Source: Nocardioides panaciterrulae
Lineage (GTDB): Bacteria; Actinomycetota; Actinomycetes; Propionibacteriales; Nocardioidaceae
DNA: 64,000 bases
Reading direction: 5' to 3'
Assembly (NCBI RefSeq): GCF_013409645.1
Contig: NZ_JACCBG010000001.1
Span: 3,098,001-3,162,000, forward strand
The notes under the pieces: model-generated
Told to the model about the DNA's origin: nothing
The model's input: only the letters and a program-made list of their open reading frames with translations
Databases searched by the model: none
In this document: piece after piece, positions 25,796-32,900 of the stretch
Layout of the letters: every line of letters starts with the position of its first letter
Numbering within the stretch: position 1 is the stretch's first letter
Made by a program: the position numbers and the translations under genes

Positions 25796-26488
25796 GCCTG
25801 AACTCCGGGCGCCCGTCGGCGGGATCGAGGCGGACCTGCCACGGGGTCTGGTGGAGGACCCGGTGGTGGTGCCCGCACACAGCAGCACCAGGTTCGGCAG
25901 TGCAGTGGGGCCGCCGTCGGCCCAGTGATGGATGTGATGGGCCTGGCACATCACCGGGGGCCGGGTGCAACCCGGGAACGCGCAGTGCGCATCCCGGCAG
26001 ACCAGCGCGGTCCACAGCGCGGCGGTGACCAGCCGGTTGGCCAGGCCCACGTCCAACACCCGACCCCGGCTGCCGAGCACGACGGGGACCACATCGGCAT
26101 CAAAGGCCAGCCGCCGCACCGCCCCGGGCGAGAGGTGCCCACCGTCCTCGGTGACCCCGCCATCGGTTCCCCCGGGACCGCGAGCCTGGGCCGGGCCCCA
26201 TGACACTCGGGCGGCAGATCGGCGGCCAGCGCGTGCTGGGCGACCTGGACGAGGGCGTCCCACATCCGGGTGCCGTGATCCCGCGGGTCGGCCTGCACCT
26301 GCTCTTCCGGGTTGTCGGGGTCTCCGGGGGTCGATCGCGGGGGCGGGCTTGGTCAACGGCAGCAGGGCGGCCTTGAGGATCCGTGAGCCGCCGTGAGCCG
26401 GCGTCTCGGCGACCCGACGCAGAGCTGTATCCGCGGAGCCGCCACATGCTCTGCCAGCCAGTGCAAGTGAGCTGGCGGCGGAGGGCAT
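25796..26488 (-). pseudogene. Degenerate DUF222/HNH endonuclease (13E12 family)
   Basis: The family's C-terminal half can be read on the minus strand only by switching frames: RILKAALLPLTKPAPAIDP, then GTRMWDALVQVAQHALAADL, then LSPGAVRRLAFDADVVPVVLG and the HNH core CAFPGC...CQAHHIHHWADGG, and finally HHHRVLHQTPWQVRLDP. At least three frame changes (near 26335, 26195 and 25880) and the loss of the N-terminal half make it a pseudogene. The remnant fills the gap between pilC and the minor-pilin operon. Confidence 0.8.
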
Positions 26489-26503
26489 CAGCCCGGACTC
26501 AAC

Positions 26504-27931
26504 TCAGTCGTCCTCCGAGTACGACCTGATGCTGATCGCGAGCAGGGCGGCGTTGAACACTCCGTCAGTGCAGGTCGGAGGCTCGAGGTAGGTGTTGCCG
26601 CTGAAGTCGATCGCCTCCGCGAAGATCCCGCCATACAGGTGCCCGCCGTTCAGCGTTGCGATCCCGGTGCCGCCCCCCGGCGAGAGCAGAAAGACGGACG
26701 CTCCGACAACTGCATCGCTGTTGCTCGGAGAGATGACCGCGTTGCCATTCCTGACGATGATGATCGGGCCGTTGCACGCGGCGCTCTCTTGATTGAAGGG
26801 CGACGGCAGGCCGGCGAGGTCGAGCTTGGCCGCATTCCCCGTCTTGCCGCTCAGGTCGAAGAAGAACACGCCACGGGAGGCCGCCGCCACCGTCTGCGTC
26901 GGCCACGTGTTCGTGCTCCTGAACGTGCCGTCCTCCTCCGCGATGGCCTTGAGTTTGTCGACCACGTCGTCGGTCAAGGGCGGGTAGGCGAGACCGAAGA
27001 CCTGCTGCATGCTTTGTTGGCTCTCGATCTTCGAACCCCACACACCGTCCGAGGCGGGGCTCTTGACCCCGTAGACACCGGGGTAGGCGGCAGTGCCCGC
27101 TTCGCAGCCCGTTCCTCCGAGCGAGCCGCCCTGGCTGTCCTGATCGTACGGAAAGCTTGGGTTGCACGGGCCGCTGTGGTGGATCGATTTGGTCAAGTCG
27201 TTACAGCGGCTGGCGGGACCGTTGACGATGATCCCCGAGGTGTGCACTCCGGCCGGGATGTTGTGGGCACTGTCAAAACCGGTGATCGACAGCGAAGCAC
27301 GTCCGCGCATCGGGAAGCAGTCTGTGGTGAAGATGCTCTCGTTCTTGATCGTCGCGTTGCCGCTGCTGTTGCCCTCGATCGACTTGGAGTAGACCCCCCT
27401 GAGGTCGAAGTTCGACACGACGACCTCGGCCGTGATGCTGCGGCAGGCCGCGGCAACCGTCGCGCAGTCGGCGACAGCTCCCGGGGCGAGGGTTCCGACA
27501 GCGTGCACGCGGTAGACCCCTTGGTCCACGGAGGAAGTGAGCCGCGTGACCTCCTCGACCCAGGCGGAGTAGTGGGCGCCGCCGGCACTGGCTCCGGCTG
27601 GCCCAACCGGGTTGCTCCGGCCGTACGCAGTGCCGCAATCGGTCCAGCTGGGGCTGTCGGGGGTGCCGGTGTCGCGGCAGCGAAGCGCGGCGACGCCGTT
27701 CTGTCGCATGAAGGTCACTGCCTGGGAAACACCCGCCTCCGCGGCGTTGAGCACCTTCGTCGCCTCGTCGGACCGGCGTGCGCTCTGAAGGTTGTTCAGC
27801 GTCACCGCGGCGAGGGTGGTGCCCAGCGCAGTGGCCAGCACCAGGACCATGAGCACCAGGATGATCGCGGAGCCCTCGTCGCGGCTCGTGTGGCCGACCA
27901 CCTGGGAGCTTCTACGGGCAGTAGGAGCCAT
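26504..27931 (-). CDS. PilX-like pilus assembly protein
   Basis: A 475-residue protein. After a short basic leader, DEGSAIILVLMVLVLATAL is a pilin-like hydrophobic helix of the PilX type, with Ser rather than Phe after the Gly. The rest is a large extracytoplasmic domain with many Cys residues and Gly/Ser-rich beta-type sequence. ATG at 27931 follows GGAGG. The gene overlaps the PilW-like gene by 20 bases and ends the four-gene minor-pilin operon. The passenger domain is not one I can name. Confidence 0.8.
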   Translation of the reverse strand: MAPTARRSSQVVGHTSRDEGSAIILVLMVLVLATALGTTLAAVTLNNLQSARRSDEATKVLNAAEAGVSQAVTFMRQNGVAALRCRDTGTPDSPSWTDCGTAYGRSNPVGPAGASAGGAHYSAWVEEVTRLTSSVDQGVYRVHAVGTLAPGAVADCATVAAACRSITAEVVVSNFDLRGVYSKSIEGNSSGNATIKNESIFTTDCFPMRGRASLSITGFDSAHNIPAGVHTSGIIVNGPASRCNDLTKSIHHSGPCNPSFPYDQDSQGGSLGGTGCEAGTAAYPGVYGVKSPASDGVWGSKIESQQSMQQVFGLAYPPLTDDVVDKLKAIAEEDGTFRSTNTWPTQTVAAASRGVFFFDLSGKTGNAAKLDLAGLPSPFNQESAACNGPIIIVRNGNAVISPSNSDAVVGASVFLLSPGGGTGIATLNGGHLYGGIFAEAIDFSGNTYLEPPTCTDGVFNAALLAISIRSYSEDD

Positions 27932-28619
27932 CAGCAGCCTCCTCTCCGATGCGGGCGTTGCGGAGGAACACATCGGTCGTGTAGGTCCTCGCGTGTCCGT
28001 GCATCTCGGCGGTCATCGACAAGGAGACCCGGTCCACGTCCGCTAGCTGGGCCGTGCACCACCAGTCGGTCAGGTTCGGTGGGCTGGGTGGGTTGAGCTC
28101 GGCCCATGAGGTTCCCTTGTCCGGCTGGACGGGGATCGGGCTCCATCGGCTGCTCCAGAGCTGGATGCACAGCCGGGACACCTTCGCGGCAAGAATCGGC
28201 TGCTGCTCGGGGTCCGGAATCGCCTCGCTGAGGATCAGCCGCTTATTGACCGTGTCCCATTTGTACGACACGGCGTGGGGCACGTCGGCAGCCTCGGTCG
28301 TGCCCTCGGTGAAGGACACCCCGGCGAACTCGTCGGCGCCGCAACTTCCCGACGAGTCCGGCAGGACCTGGGTGACGTGGTCGGCGTCGCGCAGGTCCCG
28401 GGCAAGGCGCTCGAACGCGACCCGCGCCTCCTCGTTGAGGTCGACGGAGTTCGAGGTCTCGTCGGTGATGTGCGAGGTCTCGATGCCGAAGGAGAGCAGG
28501 AGCGAGCCGAGGACGCCGAAGATGCCCATGGCGACGAGGACCTCGATGAGCGTCATGCCTGCGTCGCGACGCAGCGATCGCTCGGTCCACGGCCTCACGA
28601 CGTGCTCTCCGAGCTGCAT
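27912..28619 (-). CDS. PilW-like minor prepilin
   Basis: A 235-residue prepilin with the cleavage motif DAG/MTLIEVLVAMGIF, a hydrophobic helix, and a PilW-type start of the mature domain (EEARVAFERLARDLRDAD). It would be processed by the PilD of this window and take part in the pilus tip or priming complex. It overlaps the PilV-like gene by 25 bases upstream and the PilX-like gene downstream. Confidence 0.88.
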   Translation of the reverse strand: MQLGEHVVRPWTERSLRRDAGMTLIEVLVAMGIFGVLGSLLLSFGIETSHITDETSNSVDLNEEARVAFERLARDLRDADHVTQVLPDSSGSCGADEFAGVSFTEGTTEAADVPHAVSYKWDTVNKRLILSEAIPDPEQQPILAAKVSRLCIQLWSSRWSPIPVQPDKGTSWAELNPPSPPNLTDWWCTAQLADVDRVSLSMTAEMHGHARTYTTDVFLRNARIGEEAADGSYCP

Positions 28620-30367
28620 GAGGCGGCGCCCAATGTCACGACGACCGATGAGTCGAGGTCCTTGGTAGTGCCGTCAGCCTCATAGCGCGTGGGCGCTGTC
28701 GTGACCTGGATGCCCGGGACCTCGGCCCTCACCTGGCCGCCGGTCGGGGTCGGCGTCTGACCGGCGCCGTAGCTCCAGCCGGTGATGAAGTTGGAGACCA
28801 TCCCCTTCGCATCCGAGACCTTGGCGTCCGCGAGGACGAAGTTCTGGGCCGGAACGGCCGGCTGATAAGTCCCGTCTCCATTGGACACCTGCACCGTGGC
28901 GCTGAGCCCGATGCCGCCGTTCGCCACGCCGCCGGTGACGGTGCACCACGCGAACGATCGGTTGATCGTCACCTTCAGCACTCCGTCCGGAGCCCACGAA
29001 GTGGGCAGGATGCCGACAGCGGCGGACCGCGTCGAGGCGCACGCCGCGGTGTCGCGCAAGGTCTCGGACCCGTCGTGGAGCACGGTGTCCAGATAGCCGG
29101 CCCCCGACAGGCGCGCCGAGGCGCCGGCACCCTGGGGGCACGCGGTCGGGGCGGGGATCGTCGAAGCGCCCGGCGCGGTCCCGACCAGCCGGACCACAAC
29201 CTTGGCCAGGTCGCCCACGGCCGTCGAGGCGCCGACGTTGTCGAAGCGCAGGGCGTCTCCGCCGGTGTCTGTGATCGCGGCACGAAGCGGGCTGGTGCTC
29301 GAGCCTGCCTTGGGCAGGCCGCCGTCGGTGAGCACTCCGCCGCCGGAATCCGGGCCGGTGTGACTGGTGCCGTAGCAGAGCAGGGCGGTGCAGCCGCTCA
29401 CGCCCCAGACCGGCGTGACGTCGACCGGCGTCAGCGATGGCACAGAGGGTGGGGCGGAGACGGTCATAGCGGCGCCGTAAGCGAACTGGCTGGTGGTGGG
29501 GTCGCCAGTCGCGGTGCGCGCCACCACCCCGGAGAGGCTGACGTTGGCGGTGCTGATGTCCCCCACGGACCCCGCCAGGCTGACCCCGCCACCAGACAGC
29601 GACTCGGTGGCACCCCCCGGGGCCAGTGAGCTGATCTCGACCGCCTGCGCGTCCACCTTCGTGGTCACCAACGTCGGTCCTGCGTCGCGCTTCTCGATCT
29701 GGCTGAACAGGGAGCGCACCTTCGTCGTGCCGCGATCGGTGAAGACGACGCTGACCGTCACCCCGACTTGTGTGGAAGGCGGGTAGTTGGTCGTGGCGTG
29801 GGCGCTGTCATAGGTGGCGCTGGGTGCCTTCGGGGTCGGCGTCGGCGACGAGAGGGTGCCCCCGCTGAGGAACTGTAGGTCTCGCACGATGGCGATCGGT
29901 CCGAGCCGGGCGTTCGTCCTCGTGACGACGGTGCGGAAGAAGGCGCCCGGGGGCTCGAACGAGCACCGCGCCGCCGCCGGCGCACCCGCCCCGACGTACC
30001 CCTTCCAGCTGGGGACGTCACTCATGGAGAAGCCCGCCACTCCGGGACAGGTGACGCTGACCGGGGCCAGGTCACTGACGTTCGGGTAGTAGAGATCGAG
30101 CAGGTCGACGTCCGCGTCCGTGCCGTCGCCACTGGCACCGAGGGACACGCGGTACGGCAGGCCGCGCAGCTGCTCGACCTCCTGCTGGAGCAGTCCCTTG
30201 ACGACTCCCTCGTGGTCGGCCTGCGCCACCGACCGGATGCCGCCGACAAACATCGGCAGGAGGGCGGTGACGATGACGACGAAGATGCCGAGGGCAACGA
30301 TGACCTCGATCAGGGTGAATCCGGCGTCGCCCGCTCGCCGGTGGATACCGTTTCTCGGCTCAGCCAT
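28595..30367 (-). CDS. Large PilV-like minor prepilin
   Basis: A 590-residue prepilin: leader ending GDAG/FTLIEVIVALGIF, then the LLQQEVEQLRGLPY region typical of PilV. The remaining about 500 residues are Ser/Thr/Gly-rich with beta-type character, far larger than ordinary PilV (about 150-200 residues). The extension may be a surface-exposed tip or adhesin domain (inference). It overlaps its neighbours by 8 and 25 bases. Confidence 0.85.
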   Translation of the reverse strand: MAEPRNGIHRRAGDAGFTLIEVIVALGIFVVIVTALLPMFVGGIRSVAQADHEGVVKGLLQQEVEQLRGLPYRVSLGASGDGTDADVDLLDLYYPNVSDLAPVSVTCPGVAGFSMSDVPSWKGYVGAGAPAAARCSFEPPGAFFRTVVTRTNARLGPIAIVRDLQFLSGGTLSSPTPTPKAPSATYDSAHATTNYPPSTQVGVTVSVVFTDRGTTKVRSLFSQIEKRDAGPTLVTTKVDAQAVEISSLAPGGATESLSGGGVSLAGSVGDISTANVSLSGVVARTATGDPTTSQFAYGAAMTVSAPPSVPSLTPVDVTPVWGVSGCTALLCYGTSHTGPDSGGGVLTDGGLPKAGSSTSPLRAAITDTGGDALRFDNVGASTAVGDLAKVVVRLVGTAPGASTIPAPTACPQGAGASARLSGAGYLDTVLHDGSETLRDTAACASTRSAAVGILPTSWAPDGVLKVTINRSFAWCTVTGGVANGGIGLSATVQVSNGDGTYQPAVPAQNFVLADAKVSDAKGMVSNFITGWSYGAGQTPTPTGGQVRAEVPGIQVTTAPTRYEADGTTKDLDSSVVVTLGAASCSSESTS

Positions 30368-30866
30368 TGAGTTCCACCCGGCCGGTGAGCGCCGGCACGC
30401 AGAGCCGGTAGGTCTTGGTCGATCCGTCGCGTGTCACCCACAGCTTGAACGCCTGGACGTGGCCGCACTCGTCGTCCACCGGGTCTGTGCCGATCGAGGA
30501 CCAGGTGGCCGTCCCGCGCGGCGTGAAGATCAGTTCGGAGTCGTGGCTGGGGTCCAGGTGAACACTGGTCGACTCGGTGGACGTGGGGCCGTCGAGCTTC
30601 AGTCCGGTCGCGGCGTCGCACGTCGTGCGCCACACCGACCAGTCCCCGTCTGCGAACTTCACGCAGATGGCCCGGCCCTCGGTGACGGCGCGCTGCTGGG
30701 CCTGGCGCAGCGCGGACTGCAGGGACCGCGCGGTGCCTGCCTGCTCATGCGCTCCTGAGTAGTGGGAGAAGCCCGTGACCGCGATCGCCATCATGGCGCC
30801 CATCAGGGCGATGGTCACCAGCACCTCAATGAGCGTGAAGCCGGCGTCGCGGACAGGCGGCGACAT
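30360..30866 (-). CDS. FimT/GspH-like minor prepilin
   Basis: A 168-residue prepilin: RDAG/FTLIEVLVTIALMGAMMAIA followed by the RSLQSALRQAQQRAVTEGR pattern of GspH/FimT pseudopilins, a family linked to DNA uptake in some bacteria. ATG at 30866 follows GGAGGTCAC. It is the first gene of the minor-pilin operon and lies about 52 bases from the predicted WhiG-type start. Confidence 0.9.
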   Translation of the reverse strand: MSPPVRDAGFTLIEVLVTIALMGAMMAIAVTGFSHYSGAHEQAGTARSLQSALRQAQQRAVTEGRAICVKFADGDWSVWRTTCDAATGLKLDGPTSTESTSVHLDPSHDSELIFTPRGTATWSSIGTDPVDDECGHVQAFKLWVTRDGSTKTYRLCVPALTGRVELNG

Positions 30867-30924
30867 GTGACCTCCGATCGGAGCCGGCGGACGTCCCCGA
30901 GCGGGCGATCCCTTACATGAGTCG

Positions 30925-30952
30925 TCTTCGGCGTGGGGGCGGTGTCACTTGA
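30925..30952 (-). promoter_or_regulatory. WhiG-type promoter for the minor-pilin operon
   Basis: On the minus strand: TCAA (30952-30949), 16-base spacer, GCCGAAGA (30932-30925). It lies back to back with the pilA promoter 50 bases away, so one sigma factor would fire both directions from this 241-bp gap. Confidence 0.76.
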
Positions 30953-31001
30953 GTACCGCGCCCTCAAACACGCTGTCCGGAGGAGTTTTCTCACCCGGGG
31001 C

Positions 31002-31029
31002 TAAAGCGGGACCGCTCGGGGGCCGAAGT
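31002..31029 (+). promoter_or_regulatory. WhiG-type promoter for pilA
   Basis: TAAA (31002-31005), 16-base spacer, GCCGAAGT (31022-31029). The -35 box is the canonical TAAA. The transcript would carry about 70 leader bases before the pilA ATG. Confidence 0.74.
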
Positions 31030-31107
31030 TCTCAGCGACAAGTCGCGCTGAGGCTCTGGCACTGCCCAGGGAAGGCGCAGCCACCGAGCTCCACAGGAGA
31101 ATCCAAC

Positions 31108-31545
31108 ATGCTCGCTCGACTTCAGAAGTCCATGAAGGAGAAGGACCAGGGCTTCACCCTGATCGAGCTCCTCGTCGTCATCATCATCATCGGCATCCTC
31201 GCCGCCATCGCCATCCCGATCTTCCTCAGCCAGCAGAAGAAGGGCGTCGACGCCGGCGTCAAGTCCGACATCAAGCAACTGGCCGATCTGGAGGAGACGT
31301 ACTACGTCGACAACCAGGGCTACGCCAACGCCGCCAGCACCTCTGCCGCACAGTCGACGTTCACGGACTTCCGGGCAACGGACGCCACCAACAACACGTA
31401 CGTGATCAAGACTGCCGGTGACGGTTACTGCATCTCGGGCACGAGCAGCAAGGGCTCGGGCGGTGTTTTCTACTACGACTCGAGCGCGGGCGGTCTCAGC
31501 AACAAGCCCAACGTCAAGCCCGGCGGCGCCTGCGCTTCCTTCTAA
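31108..31545 (+). CDS. pilA: Major type IV pilin
   Basis: A 145-residue prepilin: MLARLQKSMKEKDQG leader, then FTLIELLVVIIIIGILAAIA with the conserved Phe+1 and Glu+5. The mature part has a short alpha-beta domain with one Cys near the middle of the C-terminal half (GYCISG) and one near the end (GGACASF), the likely disulphide loop. The ATG follows AGGAGA by seven bases. Small size fits Gram-positive pilins. A strong hairpin follows the stop. It has its own WhiG-type promoter. Confidence 0.95.
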   Translation: MLARLQKSMKEKDQGFTLIELLVVIIIIGILAAIAIPIFLSQQKKGVDAGVKSDIKQLADLEETYYVDNQGYANAASTSAAQSTFTDFRATDATNNTYVIKTAGDGYCISGTSSKGSGGVFYYDSSAGGLSNKPNVKPGGACASF

Positions 31546-31563
31546 GTCTCCTTCACACGATCC

Positions 31564-31596
31564 GGCGGTGGGCCGACCTCAAGTCGACCCACCGCC
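31564..31596 (+). terminator. Hairpin terminator after pilA
   Basis: GGCGGTGGG pairs perfectly with CCCACCGCC, with an inner CGAC/GTCG pair around a short loop. It starts 18 bases after the pilA stop and is followed by a mixed, only slightly T-rich stretch, as is usual in GC-rich actinobacteria. Confidence 0.75.
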
Positions 31597-31784
31597 TAGG
31601 GTCGTTTCAACGGTGCACCGAAGCCTATGGCTCGCGTCGTTCACAGTCCGATCCACGAGGATAAGTCCACCCAAATCGCCACGCCTGAACCTTCAGCACC
31701 GTGAGCCGCGCGCCAAAAGGCGCAGACAAGGTCTCCTCAATGCGACCACCGGTCGACTGCACCTCAATCCTTTCCCATTCGCTC

Positions 31785-31812
31785 TCAACTTTGCTCCGCA
31801 GAATGCCGATCG
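31785..31812 (+). promoter_or_regulatory. WhiG-type promoter for the hydrolase-sigma operon
   Basis: TCAA (31785-31788), 16-base spacer, GCCGATCG (31805-31812). The start near 31819 leaves about 26 bases to the GTG at 31845. It lies in the unusually AT-rich 300-base gap after pilA, which otherwise holds only the terminator hairpin. Confidence 0.76.
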
Positions 31813-31844
31813 ACTAGCTGAGCAACTCAGAACGGAGCAGCAAC

Positions 31845-32240
31845 GTGTCGACTTATCGGCTGGTCAGCATGCGCGGACTGCTGTTCTTAGTCACTGCCGC
31901 GATCGTGCTGTTCGCGATCGACGGCGGCTCGGTTCTCCTGACCAAGATGTCCTCCCCCGACGACGTGAGGGGCGCCGGCTACGCGGCGGCCGCGGTGGCG
32001 GAGAAGATGCCGACCAACCAGCAGGCGGCGGTCGTCGCCCTCCACGTGGCCGAGCGTGATGCCGAGAGCCACGGCATCACCGTCAAGGACACCTCGTTCG
32101 TCATCTACCCCGGCGGCAAGGTGACGCTGACCGGGACCAAGACCGCTCCCACGATCCTGTTCCACCACTTCTCCTGGCTCGCCCCTCTCGCACGAGTGAG
32201 CACCACCGTCACGGTGGACCCACTCCCGTACGTCTCATGA
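31845..32240 (+). CDS. Unknown single-pass membrane protein
   Basis: A 131-residue protein with one hydrophobic helix at about 9-32 and an extracytoplasmic domain of about 95 residues. The general plan (one helix, then a small domain ending in a TVTVDPLPYV strand) recalls TadE-like or pilus-biogenesis helper proteins, but I do not recognise the family. It is the first gene after the WhiG-type promoter and shares an operon with the next gene (34-base gap). Confidence 0.75.
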   Translation: MSTYRLVSMRGLLFLVTAAIVLFAIDGGSVLLTKMSSPDDVRGAGYAAAAVAEKMPTNQQAAVVALHVAERDAESHGITVKDTSFVIYPGGKVTLTGTKTAPTILFHHFSWLAPLARVSTTVTVDPLPYVS

Positions 32241-32274
32241 TCCCCCCGTCCGCTTTCTCGAGGAGCTGAACGTC

Positions 32275-32850
32275 ATGTCGATCGCTGCGAACCACCAGGC
32301 CGGTCCGGTGCTCACGCCCGGCACCGCCCAGCAGACCATCCGCGAGATGGCCGCCGTCATCCGCACCGTGTTCGGGGTGGGGCTGCAGTCCTCGCGCCGT
32401 ACGGCGGAGCTCGCTGCCCGTGCCGAGGCCGAGGCGGCCGCGAACGCCGCCCAGCTCTCGACGCAGGCCGCGCCGACGCTCTCCGTCGTACAGCCCAGCG
32501 TGTCCGCCCACGGTGCGCCCACCGGGCCCTCCTCGATCCCGATGCCCGACTTCTCCGCCGGCATCCCGATGCCGGGGATCGAGTTCCCCAGCATCGAGGT
32601 CCCCGGCATGGCGCTGGACGAGAGCGGCGAGACCTGCGACGCCACGGCGGCTCCCGCGGTCGAGGTGCCGGTCGCCGAGCAGCCCGAGCCCGAGTTCGAG
32701 ACGCCGACCCTGGTCGTGCCCACGCTCGCCGAGGTCCCGCCGATCGTGCCGGTGCCCGCGCCGATCGAGCCGCGCCAGCCCGAGGTCGCGACGCTCTCCA
32801 ACGAGCGCCGGGCCGCGCTGCTCCAGGAGCTCGCGTTCCTCGACGACTGA
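32275..32850 (+). CDS. Unknown proline-rich protein
   Basis: A 191-residue protein. An N-terminal helical part (residues 15-60) is followed by Pro-rich sequence with repeated IPMPDF/GIPMPGI/FPSIEVPGM segments and acidic Val-Pro repeats, and a short conserved-looking C-terminal helix ending ALLQELAFLDD. No signal peptide or membrane segment. ATG follows GAGGAG. Function unknown; disorder and repeats suggest a linker or scaffold. Confidence 0.75.
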   Translation: MSIAANHQAGPVLTPGTAQQTIREMAAVIRTVFGVGLQSSRRTAELAARAEAEAAANAAQLSTQAAPTLSVVQPSVSAHGAPTGPSSIPMPDFSAGIPMPGIEFPSIEVPGMALDESGETCDATAAPAVEVPVAEQPEPEFETPTLVVPTLAEVPPIVPVPAPIEPRQPEVATLSNERRAALLQELAFLDD

Positions 32851-32900
32851 CGCACCACCACGCAGCACCCCGAACCACCAGGCACCACGAGCAGGAGCAC

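Noticed and set aside
13517..31545. Secretin (PilQ) or PilP gene expected in a pilus locus
   Set aside because: None is present; a monoderm actinobacterium needs no outer-membrane pore.
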